The notes: a model not told the origin generated them from the sequence alone. A DNA stretch of 64,000 nucleotides from Shewanella sp. 1CM18E (GCF_023161665.1 NZ_JALNTW010000013.1:57634-121633); one strand, 5' to 3'. Shown: positions 15,855 to 25,477, numbered from the stretch's first letter. A program made the numbers and translations.

Positions 15855-16298
15855 TTAATCAGTAAGCTTATTATCTCGACGATATAGCGCCCACTGGTCA
15901 ATTTGCTCCCCTGTCGTTAGCGTGCAAATTGCTGTGGCTAAATCGACTTTTCCCCCTTGGGCAATGCAGTTTTCTGTTGCCGGGTTAGGTTTGCCAACTT
16001 GAGGCTTAATTAGTTCATCGGTATTGCTACTAGCAGATTTTTGCGGATGGTCTTTACGGTATAAGCTCCATTCCTCAATACGCTCACCATTCGGCAGTAC
16101 GCAGTAGCCAACTTCACCGTCAGTCTGTTTTTCAATTTCGACTTTGCCGCCTAATGATACGCAATAGGTTGAGGCTGGATTTGCCAGTTGAGTTGCTGGT
16201 GGTGCTTTGTCTGCTGCTGGATTACAAGCAGACAGGAGCAAGGCTCCCGCTATTAATGCGGTGATTTTATGCTGTATTGAACAATTAATCTGGCTCAT
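15855..16298 (-). CDS. Lipoprotein with two DUF333 repeats
   Basis: A 147-residue predicted lipoprotein. The start at 16298 has GGAG six bases upstream, better than the ATG four codons earlier. The signal peptide ends in a lipobox, LLLSAC. The mature part holds two copies of the DUF333 motif: NPAS-YC-LGGKVE...GYCVLPNGERIEEWSLYR (about 38-83) and NPAT-NC-QGGKVD...ICTLTTGEQIDQWALYR (about 103-142). Each has two Cys that probably form a disulfide. The linker between is Ser/Thr/Lys-rich. DUF333 domains occur in small periplasmic proteins and beside HslJ-like heat-shock lipoproteins; their function is unknown. It is a lone gene, convergent with the bufferin operon. Confidence 0.82.
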   Translation of the reverse strand: MSQINCSIQHKITALIAGALLLSACNPAADKAPPATQLANPASTYCVSLGGKVEIEKQTDGEVGYCVLPNGERIEEWSLYRKDHPQKSASSNTDELIKPQVGKPNPATENCIAQGGKVDLATAICTLTTGEQIDQWALYRRDNKLTD

Positions 16299-16665
16299 TG
16301 GCGACTCCATTGCTGTCTTTAACTGTATTTATTAATGCTTATAGCGTTAATAACGTAATTCAGTTTAAAAAGGGTTATCCATCTCAAGATTAATCTACGG
16401 AAGCTTTAACTTTATCACAAGTAACTAATAGCACCGGTTAGCCTGAGATATGAAAACTTGGAGTTTATTTGTTTCTTTGCCATCGATTTACTGATGACTA
16501 TTTCGGATTATTTATCTGCTTTTTTACTTGATTCTGATTATTTATATCAAGTTGATAGGTTTTTGCGATATATCCAATCGATAAAGGTCGCTTCTTTTAA
16601 TTAGCAATATCACTCAGACTGTTTTCAGGCAGAAAGAGCGCACTTTGTTAATTAATGGAATACTC
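16299..16665. other. Intergenic region upstream of the lipoprotein and katB genes
   Basis: This AT-rich stretch holds promoters for two divergent genes. No gene was found. GATTATTTAT occurs twice (16506-16515 and 16536-16545), exactly 30 bases apart, followed by an OxyR-like sequence described separately. Confidence 0.5.
16555..16591 (+). promoter_or_regulatory. Possible OxyR-type operator upstream of katB
   Basis: Four elements at the OxyR spacing: ATAG-N7-CGAT-N7-ATCG-N7-TCGC. The first matches the consensus ATAG-N7-CTAT-N7-ATAG-N7-CTAT exactly, the next two differ by one base each and the last is poor. It lies 75 bases before the catalase start. The match is weak, but the gene is a classic OxyR target. 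Confidence 0.3.
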
Positions 16666-18180
16666 ATGGAAATAGTAAAAAAGGCAAGTTTCGCATTATC
16701 TTTGTCGTTGATTATGGTCAATGCTCAGGCCGAAACTTTAACTCGTGATAACGGTGCGCCTGTTGGAGACAATCAAAATTCAATTACAGCGGGTAGCAAT
16801 GGCAGTGTATTGTTGCAAGATGTGCAGTTAATACAAAAGCTACAAAGATTTGCTCGAGAGCGGATCCCAGAGCGCGTTGTTCACGCTAGAGGCACTGGTG
16901 TTCATGGAGAGTTCATTGCTAGTGGTGACTGGAGTCAATTAACTCAGGCAGCTCCCTTTGCCGAAGAGGGCAAAGTCACTCCGGTATTTGTGCGGTTCTC
17001 AACCGTTATTCACTCAAAAGGATCTCCTGAAACACTACGTGATCCTCGTGGCTTCGCTACACGTTTCTATTCCGAACAGGGGAATTGGGATCTCGTTGGT
17101 AATAACCTACCTGTGTTCTTTATTCGAGATGCGATCAAATTCCCTGATATGGTGCATTCTCTTAAACCATCTCCAATTACAAATCTTCAAGATCCGAATC
17201 GCTTTTTTGATTTCTTTAGTCATGAAGCAACAGCAACCAATATGTTGACTTGGGTTTATACCAATTTAGGCACTCCAGCAAGTTATAGAAAAATGGATGG
17301 TTGGGGTGTGCATGCATATAAGTTCATTAACGATGAGCATCAGGTTAAATACGTTAAGTTTCACTGGAAAAGTCAGCAAGGAGTTGAGGGATTACGGCCT
17401 GACGAAGTGATAAAAGTACAAGGACAGAATTTTAACCACCTTACCGATGATCTTTATAGCGAGATAAATAACGGCAATTTTCCCAAATGGGATCTGATGG
17501 TAAAAGTGTTGCGTCCAGAAGACTTGGATAAATTTGATTATAACCCGCTAGATGCAACAAAAATGTGGCTTGATGTGCCAGAAACCAAAGTGGGGACCAT
17601 GACGTTAAATCGTGTTCCAAGCAATTTCTTTCAAGAAACAGAACAGGCCGCTTTTGCACCTTCAAACTTAATTCCAGGTATTGAACCATCAGAGGATAAG
17701 TTATTACAGGGACGCATTTTTTCTTATGCCGATACTCAGCTTTATCGCTTAGGAGCCAATTTATCTCAGCTACCTATTAATCAACCAAAAGTGGCTGTAG
17801 TTAATCATAACCAAGAAGGGGCGGCGAACTTTGGCCATACGAACTCGGATGTTAACTATCAACCCAGCTCGCAACTCACTTTAGCTGAAGATAATCGTTA
17901 TCGCGCGGTGCAGAGCCCGTTATCGGGTCATGTGCAGCAAGCGGTGATCGCCAAGCAGGATAACTTTACTCAAGCAGGTAAGTTGTACCGCAGTTTGAGT
18001 AAACAAGATAAACGTGACCTGATTACTAATTTATCAGCAGATTTAGGCAAGGTTCGAGACTCCAATGTTAAACATCAAATGCTGAGCTATTTCTATTTAG
18101 CCGATAAGGATTTTGGTAAGCGTCTGACCCAAGCTGTAGCTGGCGACTTGAGCGAGGTTAAAAGGCGCGCCAATACTTAG
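16666..18180 (+). CDS. katB: Periplasmic clade-type monofunctional catalase
   Basis: A 504-residue haem catalase that decomposes hydrogen peroxide. A signal peptide (about 1-22, ending in AQA) places it in the periplasm, as for Pseudomonas-type KatB. The catalytic His is in RVVHARGTGVHGEF (His73), the catalytic Asn in NNLPVFFIRDA, and the proximal haem Tyr in FSYADTQLYRLG. The distal-side FSTV and DPRGFATRFY blocks are intact. The ATG at 16666 was chosen over an upstream TTG because the signal peptide begins there. An ankyrin-repeat gene follows 195 bases later, the arrangement known for katB-ankB. Confidence 0.93.
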   Translation: MEIVKKASFALSLSLIMVNAQAETLTRDNGAPVGDNQNSITAGSNGSVLLQDVQLIQKLQRFARERIPERVVHARGTGVHGEFIASGDWSQLTQAAPFAEEGKVTPVFVRFSTVIHSKGSPETLRDPRGFATRFYSEQGNWDLVGNNLPVFFIRDAIKFPDMVHSLKPSPITNLQDPNRFFDFFSHEATATNMLTWVYTNLGTPASYRKMDGWGVHAYKFINDEHQVKYVKFHWKSQQGVEGLRPDEVIKVQGQNFNHLTDDLYSEINNGNFPKWDLMVKVLRPEDLDKFDYNPLDATKMWLDVPETKVGTMTLNRVPSNFFQETEQAAFAPSNLIPGIEPSEDKLLQGRIFSYADTQLYRLGANLSQLPINQPKVAVVNHNQEGAANFGHTNSDVNYQPSSQLTLAEDNRYRAVQSPLSGHVQQAVIAKQDNFTQAGKLYRSLSKQDKRDLITNLSADLGKVRDSNVKHQMLSYFYLADKDFGKRLTQAVAGDLSEVKRRANT

Positions 18181-18375
18181 CTGCTTTTTATATTGATACC
18201 AATTGGGCGGTAACTATTTCTAAGTAAGTCCCGTGAGGCGCGTGTAGCTCTTTTCTGCCCAGCTCAGAGTGCGTCTTGCGGGCAACCAAAATACCAATAA
18301 ATACAGATGTAATCAGTGGGAATCGATTGCATGGTTAATTATTGGACGTTGATATAAGCGATGGAGGTCAACGTT

Positions 18376-18939
18376 ATGCAGGATGTCCTATCATTGAAGC
18401 AAAGTTTAATTGGGTTCTGGCTGATTTTTGCTGTGGTTTTTTTCTGCAGCCAGAATGCACAGGCTTATGTCGATATTGCTGATGAACTTGTACAAACAGA
18501 TAATAAACATGAGCTTACAGATAAGGAAGTGGTGAGTTATGGGCAGTTGCTAATGGACTATTTCTTTGCCGCTGCGCGAACAGGTAATGTTGAAGTATTA
18601 AATCAGTTTATCGAATCAGGCTTTCCCGTTGATCAGCGTAATAGTCAAAGCTATACCGCATTAATGGTAGCGGCTTACCACGGACAACTACAGGCTACCA
18701 AAGTCTTGCTTGAGCATGGGGCTAATGCATGCCTACAAGACAAGCGGGGAAATACCGCAATTATGGGGGCGGTGATAAAAGCGGAGTTTGCCATTGTAAA
18801 ACAACTGTACCAGCATGAGTGTGATGCTAAGCTGACGAATAAATCGGGAATGACACTCGAAGAGTTTGCTTGGTATTGGGGTCAGGAAGATAAGCTAAAG
18901 GATGTAAGTGAAGCAACCAAACAGCAAACACCGCCATAG
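18376..18939 (+). CDS. Exported ankyrin-repeat protein (AnkB-like), catalase partner
   Basis: A 187-residue protein with a signal peptide (hydrophobic FWLIFAVVFFCSQNAQA ending about residue 26) and about three ankyrin repeats from residue 58: DYFFAAARTGNVEVLNQFIESG, YTALMVAAYHGQLQATKVLL and NTAIMGAVIKAEFAIVKQLY. The start at 18376 has a strong GGAGG at eight bases; the ATG at 18361 lies inside that upstream region. In Pseudomonas aeruginosa an ankyrin protein beside katB supports full catalase activity in the periplasm, so the same is likely here. It is convergent with moeB, with an inverted repeat (acagcaaac / gtttgctgt at 18921-18953) over its 3' end. Confidence 0.82.
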   Translation: MQDVLSLKQSLIGFWLIFAVVFFCSQNAQAYVDIADELVQTDNKHELTDKEVVSYGQLLMDYFFAAARTGNVEVLNQFIESGFPVDQRNSQSYTALMVAAYHGQLQATKVLLEHGANACLQDKRGNTAIMGAVIKAEFAIVKQLYQHECDAKLTNKSGMTLEEFAWYWGQEDKLKDVSEATKQQTPP

Positions 18940-19000
18940 GTTGTGTTTGCTGTAGTACTCAATATTTGTAGAGCAAGTGGCTTAAATTGAGGATGATTGC

Positions 19001-19771
19001 TTAACCACAGATCTTGCATTGTGGCATTTTAGGTAGCTTCATTTCACGAAACTCCATAGTCATGGCATCAATCATCAAGATGCGACCAGCTAAGCTTTTG
19101 CCCATTTGCGCAATCACTTTAATCGCTTCAACTGCTTGTAGGCAGCCAATCATACCGACTACAGGTGCTAAAATACCTGACTCAACACAGCTTAATTGTT
19201 GCTCGCCAAATAATTTGCTGAAGCAGTGATAACAAGGTGAATCTGCTTGGTAGTCAAATACGGTAACCATGCCTTCCATGCGAATAGCGGCAGCTGAAAT
19301 CAGCGGTTTTTTGTGCTTAAAACAGCTTTGATTTAACTGTTCACGCACTGCAACGTTATCGGTGCAATCCATAATGATGCTGTGCTGCTCAACTAAGGCG
19401 TCGATTTCATGATCGTCTAAAACCGCGTTAATGGTCTCAATATGAATATGAGGGTTAAGCGCTGTTAAACTCTGCTTGGCTGAATCTACCTTAGCTTGGC
19501 CGACGTTAGCGTCTTGGTGCAGTACTTGTCGTTGTAGGTTTGATATTTCAACAGTATCAAAATCCACTAAGGTCATTGAGCCAGCACCTGCAACTGCCAA
19601 ATACTGACTTGCTGCACAACCTAAGCCGCCAGCACCAATAATTAATATTTTGGCGAGTTTAAGTTTTTCTTGGCCTTCAAAATCCATCGATTTAATCGAG
19701 ATTTGGCGGCTATAACGCAATATTTCTGCGTCAGACAGGATCTCGTCTGTTGCATGCTGTTCGGTAGACAT
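19001..19771 (-). CDS. moeB: Molybdopterin-synthase adenylyltransferase MoeB
   Basis: A 256-residue E1-like enzyme that adenylates the C-terminus of MoaD for sulfur transfer in molybdopterin synthesis. The ATP-binding loop is IIGAGGLGCAASQYL (about 46-60), followed by VDFDTVEISNLQRQVLH, the family's Asp and Arg residues. Zinc-binding Cys pairs appear as CYHCF (about 180) and CKIC at the very C-terminus. The ATG at 19771 is preferred over a TTG one codon earlier. It follows moeA by 33 bases on the same strand, forming the usual moeA-moeB operon. A ThiF role in thiamine synthesis is less likely in this context. Confidence 0.93.
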   Translation of the reverse strand: MSTEQHATDEILSDAEILRYSRQISIKSMDFEGQEKLKLAKILIIGAGGLGCAASQYLAVAGAGSMTLVDFDTVEISNLQRQVLHQDANVGQAKVDSAKQSLTALNPHIHIETINAVLDDHEIDALVEQHSIIMDCTDNVAVREQLNQSCFKHKKPLISAAAIRMEGMVTVFDYQADSPCYHCFSKLFGEQQLSCVESGILAPVVGMIGCLQAVEAIKVIAQMGKSLAGRILMIDAMTMEFREMKLPKMPQCKICG

Positions 19772-19804
19772 CAAATTGATCTCATATGTTTACACTATGG
19801 CGGC

Positions 19805-21049
19805 TTAGCTAAGCACGCCGTTAAAAGGCTCGACAGTAACTTGAGTGCCATCACTTAGGCCATCACAGTCTTGTGCCAGAATAATAAAGCAGTTAGCCAT
19901 TGTCATTGAGGTCAACATACCTGAGCCTTGGCCGCCAGTAATTACGACTTCTGCCTCACCGTTGGCGTTATAGCTTAAAATAGCACGTTGATACTCAACA
20001 CGACCCGCTTGCTTGCGGATCTCGCCTTTGAGTGTGGCTTGCAAAGTCACTGGTTTACTTTGTGGTAAGCCCTGCATTTTGGTCAATAGTGGCCAAACTA
20101 ACTTATAGAAAGTCACCATTGATGACACTGGGTTGCCAGGCAGGCCACAGAAAACGGCATCGCCTAAATGGCCAAATGCAAAAGGTTTTCCGGGCTTGAT
20201 TGCAAGCTTCCAGAAAGTGATTTGGCCTTCTTCATCAAGGATCTGCTTAGTGTAATCGGCATCGCCAACAGATACACCGCCAGAGGTGATAACCATATCG
20301 GCACAATCTGCAGCGGTTTGGAATGCTTGGCGAATCGCTTCTTTGTTGTCTTCAACAACGCCTAAATCAATCCATTCGATATTGCCGCGACTTAGCATGC
20401 CTTGAATACTATAACGATTAGAGTCATAGATTTGGCCAGGGCCAAGTTCGCTGCCTACTGGACGTAGTTCATCACCAGTAGAGAAAAATGCGACTTTAAC
20501 GATGCGTTTAACGCGTAACTGGCTAGCACCAATTGTGGCTAATACACCCATTTCGGCTGCGCCGATTAACGTACCAGCACTCAGTACTTTGGTGCCACTA
20601 CTAAGTTCTTCGCCGCGACAACGTACATTGGCACCGATCTCTTTTGGCGCTTCAATGGTAATTTGCTCGCCATCAGCGGTGACTTTTTCTTGCATTTGTA
20701 CGGTATCGTAACCGCTTGGTACTGGTGCGCCAGTCATAATGCGAATACACGCACCTGGCAGACATTTACCTGTAAAAGGATGGCCAGCAAAAGATTGACC
20801 AATAAGCTTAAGTGGTTGGCCAGCGGCTAAATCTGCAAAACGAAACGCGTAACCGTCCATTGCAGAGTTATCAAAAGGTGGAAGATCGATGTGTGAAGCT
20901 AGATCTTCGGCGAGTACACGACCTAGTGCTTGAGGTAGTGTCACGACTTCTGAGTCTGTGATTGGCTTAACTTGTTCTAATAATTTAACGATAGCCTGAT
21001 CGGGATGCATTAGGCTAGTTTGAGAACATGGATCTGCATGAGTCTGCAT
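19805..21049 (-). CDS. moeA: Molybdopterin molybdotransferase MoeA
   Basis: A 414-residue enzyme that inserts molybdate into adenylated molybdopterin. Domain order is as in E. coli MoeA (411): N-terminal linker domain with LPPFDNSAMDGYAF, the IRIMTGAPVP segment, the MPT-binding Rossmann-like domain with STGDELRPVG, YDSNRYSI and ITSGGVSVGDADYTK, then KPGKPFAFG and GLPGNPVSSMVTFY, and a C-terminal beta-barrel domain. All key motifs are intact. It heads the moeAB operon; the promoter should lie in the 350-base region shared with the divergent ferritin gene. Confidence 0.95.
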   Translation of the reverse strand: MQTHADPCSQTSLMHPDQAIVKLLEQVKPITDSEVVTLPQALGRVLAEDLASHIDLPPFDNSAMDGYAFRFADLAAGQPLKLIGQSFAGHPFTGKCLPGACIRIMTGAPVPSGYDTVQMQEKVTADGEQITIEAPKEIGANVRCRGEELSSGTKVLSAGTLIGAAEMGVLATIGASQLRVKRIVKVAFFSTGDELRPVGSELGPGQIYDSNRYSIQGMLSRGNIEWIDLGVVEDNKEAIRQAFQTAADCADMVITSGGVSVGDADYTKQILDEEGQITFWKLAIKPGKPFAFGHLGDAVFCGLPGNPVSSMVTFYKLVWPLLTKMQGLPQSKPVTLQATLKGEIRKQAGRVEYQRAILSYNANGEAEVVITGGQGSGMLTSMTMANCFIILAQDCDGLSDGTQVTVEPFNGVLS

Positions 21050-21399
21050 CTATCTATCCTTGAGACGTAAATCGGAACGTTAAGTAAAAACGAATATAGT
21101 GCATTATGCCACGGTGAATACAGATGGCTATGATCTGCGCGGCAGTTTTTAAACACTGTTGTAATAGAGTTCGTATTTACGATGAAAGTTCAGTGGTTAT
21201 CACTTTGAGCCCAATTTAAAGGCTTAACTCTGATTTAACTCGGTTTTTTGTTAAATATAATCGAGATTAAGGTAACCGAAATGCGTGTAAATGAAAACTA
21301 TTATTATTTAATTAACAATCACTTAAGTAAATTTTATTGCAATTAACAGCTAGCTTGATAACAATAGGAGCCATAAACAGAAAGCCCTAAGGAATTGAT
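21050..21399. other. Divergent intergenic region, moeA / ferritin
   Basis: No gene is seen. A TATAAT at 21256-21261 on the plus strand could be the -10 element for ferritin, which would give a leader of about 130 bases, but no good -35 element accompanies it. The stretch from 21280 to 21360 is very AT-rich. No convincing Fur box was found. Confidence 0.4.
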
Positions 21400-21927
21400 A
21401 TGTTAGCCCAGAAGATGATTGACCAGTTAAATGACCAGATCAATATGGAGTTCTTCTCCTCAAATCTTTATTTGCAAATGAGTGCGTGGTGCGAAGATAA
21501 AGGTTTTGAAGGGGCAGCAAAATTTATGCGTGCTCACGCTGATGAAGAGATGGGCCATATGCATCGCTTATTCACTTATGTGAGTGAAACCGGTGGCATG
21601 CCATTACTTGGCACGATTGAAGCGCCACAGGCTGATTTCCCATCTTTACTTGCGCTGTTTGAATACACCTACGAGCATGAGCAATTGATCACTAAGAAGA
21701 TCAACGAACTTGCCCATGCAGCGTTTACTAATCAAGATTACTCTACGTTTAACTTCTTGCAGTGGTATGTGTCTGAACAGCATGAAGAAGAAAAGCTGTT
21801 TAAGTCTATCGTTGATAAAATTCGTTTAGTTGGCGAAGACGGCAAGGCGTTATTCTTTGTTGATAAAGACTTAGCTCAAATGGCTGTTGAAGAGTCTGCA
21901 AGTGTAATGACTAGCGCTGCAGTTTAA
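21400..21927 (+). CDS. ftnA: Non-haem ferritin FtnA
   Basis: A 175-residue ferritin subunit that oxidises and stores iron in a 24-mer shell. The four-helix bundle shows the ferroxidase centre: Glu17 in MIDQLNDQINMEFFSSN, Glu and His in HADEEMGHMHRL (Glu50, His53) and Glu/Gln in the third and fourth helices (EQLITKKINELAH, WYVSEQHEEEKL). The length matches E. coli FtnA (165) with a slightly longer tail. It is monocistronic with its own terminator. No haem-ligand Met of the bacterioferritin type is seen at the usual position, so FtnA is favoured. Confidence 0.95.
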   Translation: MLAQKMIDQLNDQINMEFFSSNLYLQMSAWCEDKGFEGAAKFMRAHADEEMGHMHRLFTYVSETGGMPLLGTIEAPQADFPSLLALFEYTYEHEQLITKKINELAHAAFTNQDYSTFNFLQWYVSEQHEEEKLFKSIVDKIRLVGEDGKALFFVDKDLAQMAVEESASVMTSAAV

Positions 21928-21946
21928 GCGTTAATTTCGCTTAACG

Positions 21947-21973
21947 AAAGAGCAGCATTGGCTGCTCTTTTTT
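21947..21973 (+). terminator. Rho-independent terminator of ftnA
   Basis: Ten-base arms (aaagagcagc / gctgctcttt) around attg, followed by a T run. It lies 20 bases after the ferritin stop and could also serve the convergent leftward gene. Confidence 0.92.
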
Positions 21974-22005
21974 GTTTTCTACTCTATCCACTCGCTTGTT
22001 GAGTA

Positions 22006-25000
22006 TCACGGTGTAACCGCTTTTAGCTCGCTTTGATTACTAAGATACTGCAATGGTTTGGTCTGTTGTAAAAAAGCGAGTAACTGCTGTTTTGCAACTG
22101 GCCGAGAGATTAAATAGCCCTGAGCATAATCGCAGTTTAGCGCTTGTAAAAAGTTCCATTGTTCAAGGGTTTCAACTCCCTCTGCAACCAAAGGAAGCTC
22201 AAGATTTTTTGCCATCATTAGAATCGCACGGATCAGCTTCACGTCTGACGGATTATTGGCAATATTATCAATAAAGCTTTTATCGATTTTAATCACTGAA
22301 ATTGGACATTGGGTTAAATAGCTTAATGCTGAATAGCCTGTACCAAAGTCATCGAGATAGATGTCGACTCCTAACTGTTTGATGGCATCTAAACATTCTA
22401 ATCGCAGCGGTTTATCTTCTATTAGTAAACTTTCGGTGATTTCTATATGTACATCTTTAGCTTCAATGCCATGGGTGGCTAACGCCTGTTTTAATACTTC
22501 ACTGAAGCAGATCCCTTTGGAATTCATACATTGTCGGGCAGACACATTTATCGCCATGCAAAGCGCAATACCTTGGGCATGTATATCGGCAAGATCTGCA
22601 AGAGCCTGGTGTAATATCCATTCACCTAAAGGCTCAATTAAGCCGGTTTCCTCTGCGATAGGAATAAAGGATTCAGGTGATATCAAGCCGTATTCTGGAT
22701 CTTGCCAACGAATCAATGCTTCAACGCTGGTAATAACTCCGCTGCGCATATCCACAATAGGTTGATACTCTAAGTGAAACTCCCCTTGTTTTACCGCTTT
22801 ACGCAATCTTTGCTCTAAGTGCATACGGGCTAACATTTCTACGTTCATCTCTGGGGCGTAGTATTGATAGTGTGCACGACCATTACGTTTCGCTTGATAC
22901 ATCGCGGTTTCAGAGTTGTGCAGTAGCATTTCAAGATCTTGGCCATCTTCAGGATAAAAGGCGACACCAAAACTTGATGAGATATTGGTTTCTTTACCCG
23001 CTAAAACATATGGTCTAGATAAGGCTTCACTCAGCTTTTGCGCTAATGACTCAGCACCATCACCATTTGGAGCTTGGGGAGCAATCACCACAAATTCATC
23101 GCCACCAAAACGCGCAATTGAATCGTTTGGACCTAAAATCGTTTCCAGTCTGGCTGCGGTCAGCTTGAGCACTTTATTACCAGCAGCATGACCATGTAAC
23201 TCATTAATATATTTGAATCTGTCTAGGTCGATAAAGAAAATTGCGACCTGAGCGTTGCTCTGCTTTGCATTGTCAATTGCTTGCTGTAGGCGCGATGAGA
23301 ACAGATGTCGATTTGGCAGTTTAGTTAATGCGTCATAGTTGCTTTTGTACCAAAGATCTTGCTCATATTGTTTATAATTACTGGTATCAAGAAAGAGTCC
23401 AATATGTTGAGTTATCTCATTTTGACTATTCTTAACGGCAGTAATTTTGAGGTATTCGGGGTAAATCTGCCCATCTTTTCGTTTGTTCCAAATTTCGCCT
23501 TCCCACTCATTGTGCTTAGCTAACGATTGCCATAGTTTTTGATAAAATTCAGATGGATGATGGGCTGAGTTTAAGATGCGCGGATTTTTACCTTTTACAT
23601 CGCTAAGGCTATAGCCAGTAATTTTAGTGAAAGCTGGGTTAACGAGTTCGATATTATTATCTGCATCAGTAACCATAATGCCCTCAGATGAGTGTTCAAA
23701 TACCGCAGATGCTCGGTGCAATGCTTGCTTTGACTTCATCCTTTCAGAAACCATTTGGTTAATGGCAATGGAGATTTGCGCAAATTCATCATTACCCTTT
23801 ACTGCTAAGTCGAGCTCTAGCCCTGGGTCTTGAGCAAGTTTTTCAACATCATCAACAATTCCGGTCACTGAGCTCATGAGGTTTTGAGTAATGCTTTTAC
23901 CTAATAAGTAAATCAAATAGAAAAACAGTAAGCTAGCGATAAAGCTGATATAAAAATAAGACAAGATCTGCTGCTTTTCTATCTCATTTTGGCGAATGAT
24001 TTTTTCTGTTAGCTGGATATTAAGCTGATGTAGTTTACTCATTCCCACATCTGCGGCCTGCCACCAATCTAAGCTATTAATGACGGGAGGCTGTTGTTGC
24101 AGTTGATGCAAACTATTATGAAAATCTACATCTTGGGCCATTAGTTTGAGTGTGATTGCGGGGATTGCTGATTGCGACTCTTCAATTTGATTCGCGTACA
24201 CTTGATAGTCTTCGGCCAACAGCTGTAGTTTGGTGACTATGGTTTGCTGCTCTAGCGTTAACTCATGTTCGTTAGCAAGTTTGTGCAGCGCTTGTTTTAG
24301 CGCAATATCCTTTTGTCTAAATAGTGCCAGAAACTTCGGATTTAGTGTCGCGACATAATGATTAAAGTTGTCGTTAATCCCATCATGGCCAATGAGATCT
24401 TCAATTTCTTGGATCTGTATAACCAGGTTAAATTGGCGCTGCAATTGTTCACGATAATTGACGATTAACAAGTATTGTTGGCTGTTGAGGAACGATGTCA
24501 GGTTGCTATGGCTATTTGGGCTCATCACCATAAGCGAGTTATTAATCCTATTTTCTAGTTGTTCAGTGGTTTCTATATATTGCTGAAAAGCGAGATGATC
24601 TAGAATCGGTGATGCTAATAGCTGGTTGATAAAGCTGCGTTCTTGCCCTGCCAAATTTTGAATTCTTAGCATGTTTATTAGGTCTGAAAGCAATAGGACT
24701 TGATCTGAGTTATCGCTATTAAAACGTAATTTAGACACAAAATTAATTAAATGCTGGGTAGTAGCCGAGTAAAAGTCATTAGCGTGTGGTGCATTCAGCT
24801 CAAGAATGTTTTGTCTTTCTATAACTAAGTTTTTTTGTGCTGTATTGCTGTGACTTATTTGGGTTTGTAAGGCGTTAAAGAGTTCAAGATTACTTTTGGT
24901 GTTATTTATCGTTTTAAGTAACGATGGGCTGGATATTAAGCCTTGAATATTTTGGTCGGTGGTGAGCCATTGCTGTTGTAATGCGCTTTTGAACAAACGA

Positions 25001-25233
25001 CCGTTGCTGCTGATGTAGCCTGTCGATAAACCGTGTTCGTTTTGCAACTCATAAATCAGGTTTTCAATACCTAATGTCACCCGAGTGGTGAGCACGTTGG
25101 CGGTCGCATTCTGATATTGCTTAAACAATACTGCGGCACTCATAACTGCCAGTAATACCAAAATAACCATGGGTATAAATGCAGATAAAAACAGTTTGTT
25201 TCTTAAGCTCAATTGGCTTAATACGAGCGGCAT
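22006..25233 (-). CDS. Membrane c-di-GMP enzyme: NIT-HAMP-PAS-GGDEF-EAL
   Basis: A 1075-residue two-span sensor. An N-terminal helix (about 12-34) precedes a long periplasmic all-helical region with the NIT-type signature YELQNEHGLSTGYISSNG (about 56-73), as in nitrate/nitrite-sensing domains. A second span (about 425-445) leads to a HAMP-like segment, a PAS domain (about 505-620, with IMVTDADNNIELVNPAF), a GGDEF domain with intact ARFGGDEF, and an EAL domain with intact VEALIRW, ITESLL, DDFGTGYSALSYL, KIDKSFI and VAEGVET. Both c-di-GMP synthesis and breakdown are therefore possible; most such hybrids favour one. It is a lone gene. The ligand is unknown; nitrate is only the family precedent. 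Confidence 0.9.
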   Translation of the reverse strand: MPLVLSQLSLRNKLFLSAFIPMVILVLLAVMSAAVLFKQYQNATANVLTTRVTLGIENLIYELQNEHGLSTGYISSNGRLFKSALQQQWLTTDQNIQGLISSPSLLKTINNTKSNLELFNALQTQISHSNTAQKNLVIERQNILELNAPHANDFYSATTQHLINFVSKLRFNSDNSDQVLLLSDLINMLRIQNLAGQERSFINQLLASPILDHLAFQQYIETTEQLENRINNSLMVMSPNSHSNLTSFLNSQQYLLIVNYREQLQRQFNLVIQIQEIEDLIGHDGINDNFNHYVATLNPKFLALFRQKDIALKQALHKLANEHELTLEQQTIVTKLQLLAEDYQVYANQIEESQSAIPAITLKLMAQDVDFHNSLHQLQQQPPVINSLDWWQAADVGMSKLHQLNIQLTEKIIRQNEIEKQQILSYFYISFIASLLFFYLIYLLGKSITQNLMSSVTGIVDDVEKLAQDPGLELDLAVKGNDEFAQISIAINQMVSERMKSKQALHRASAVFEHSSEGIMVTDADNNIELVNPAFTKITGYSLSDVKGKNPRILNSAHHPSEFYQKLWQSLAKHNEWEGEIWNKRKDGQIYPEYLKITAVKNSQNEITQHIGLFLDTSNYKQYEQDLWYKSNYDALTKLPNRHLFSSRLQQAIDNAKQSNAQVAIFFIDLDRFKYINELHGHAAGNKVLKLTAARLETILGPNDSIARFGGDEFVVIAPQAPNGDGAESLAQKLSEALSRPYVLAGKETNISSSFGVAFYPEDGQDLEMLLHNSETAMYQAKRNGRAHYQYYAPEMNVEMLARMHLEQRLRKAVKQGEFHLEYQPIVDMRSGVITSVEALIRWQDPEYGLISPESFIPIAEETGLIEPLGEWILHQALADLADIHAQGIALCMAINVSARQCMNSKGICFSEVLKQALATHGIEAKDVHIEITESLLIEDKPLRLECLDAIKQLGVDIYLDDFGTGYSALSYLTQCPISVIKIDKSFIDNIANNPSDVKLIRAILMMAKNLELPLVAEGVETLEQWNFLQALNCDYAQGYLISRPVAKQQLLAFLQQTKPLQYLSNQSELKAVTP

Positions 25234-25477
25234 GTGTAGGCGGCCCTCCGCAGGACATTGTTTTTGTTGTGTAACTATGTATGGGCAGAGTATAAATCTG
25301 GTGTTAGATGTTAACCAAGTTGTAGCTGATGTGTCTCACCTAGTTCACCAAAGTCTAATCTAGGTCACGAATTTTAAACTATATTCCAAGTGTTTGACTA
25401 ATAAATACTTTTGATTGGCTGATAAAGTTGATGTTTAGACAGTTGTTGAGAAAGGGGTATATAAAGGCTGCGGGAGT

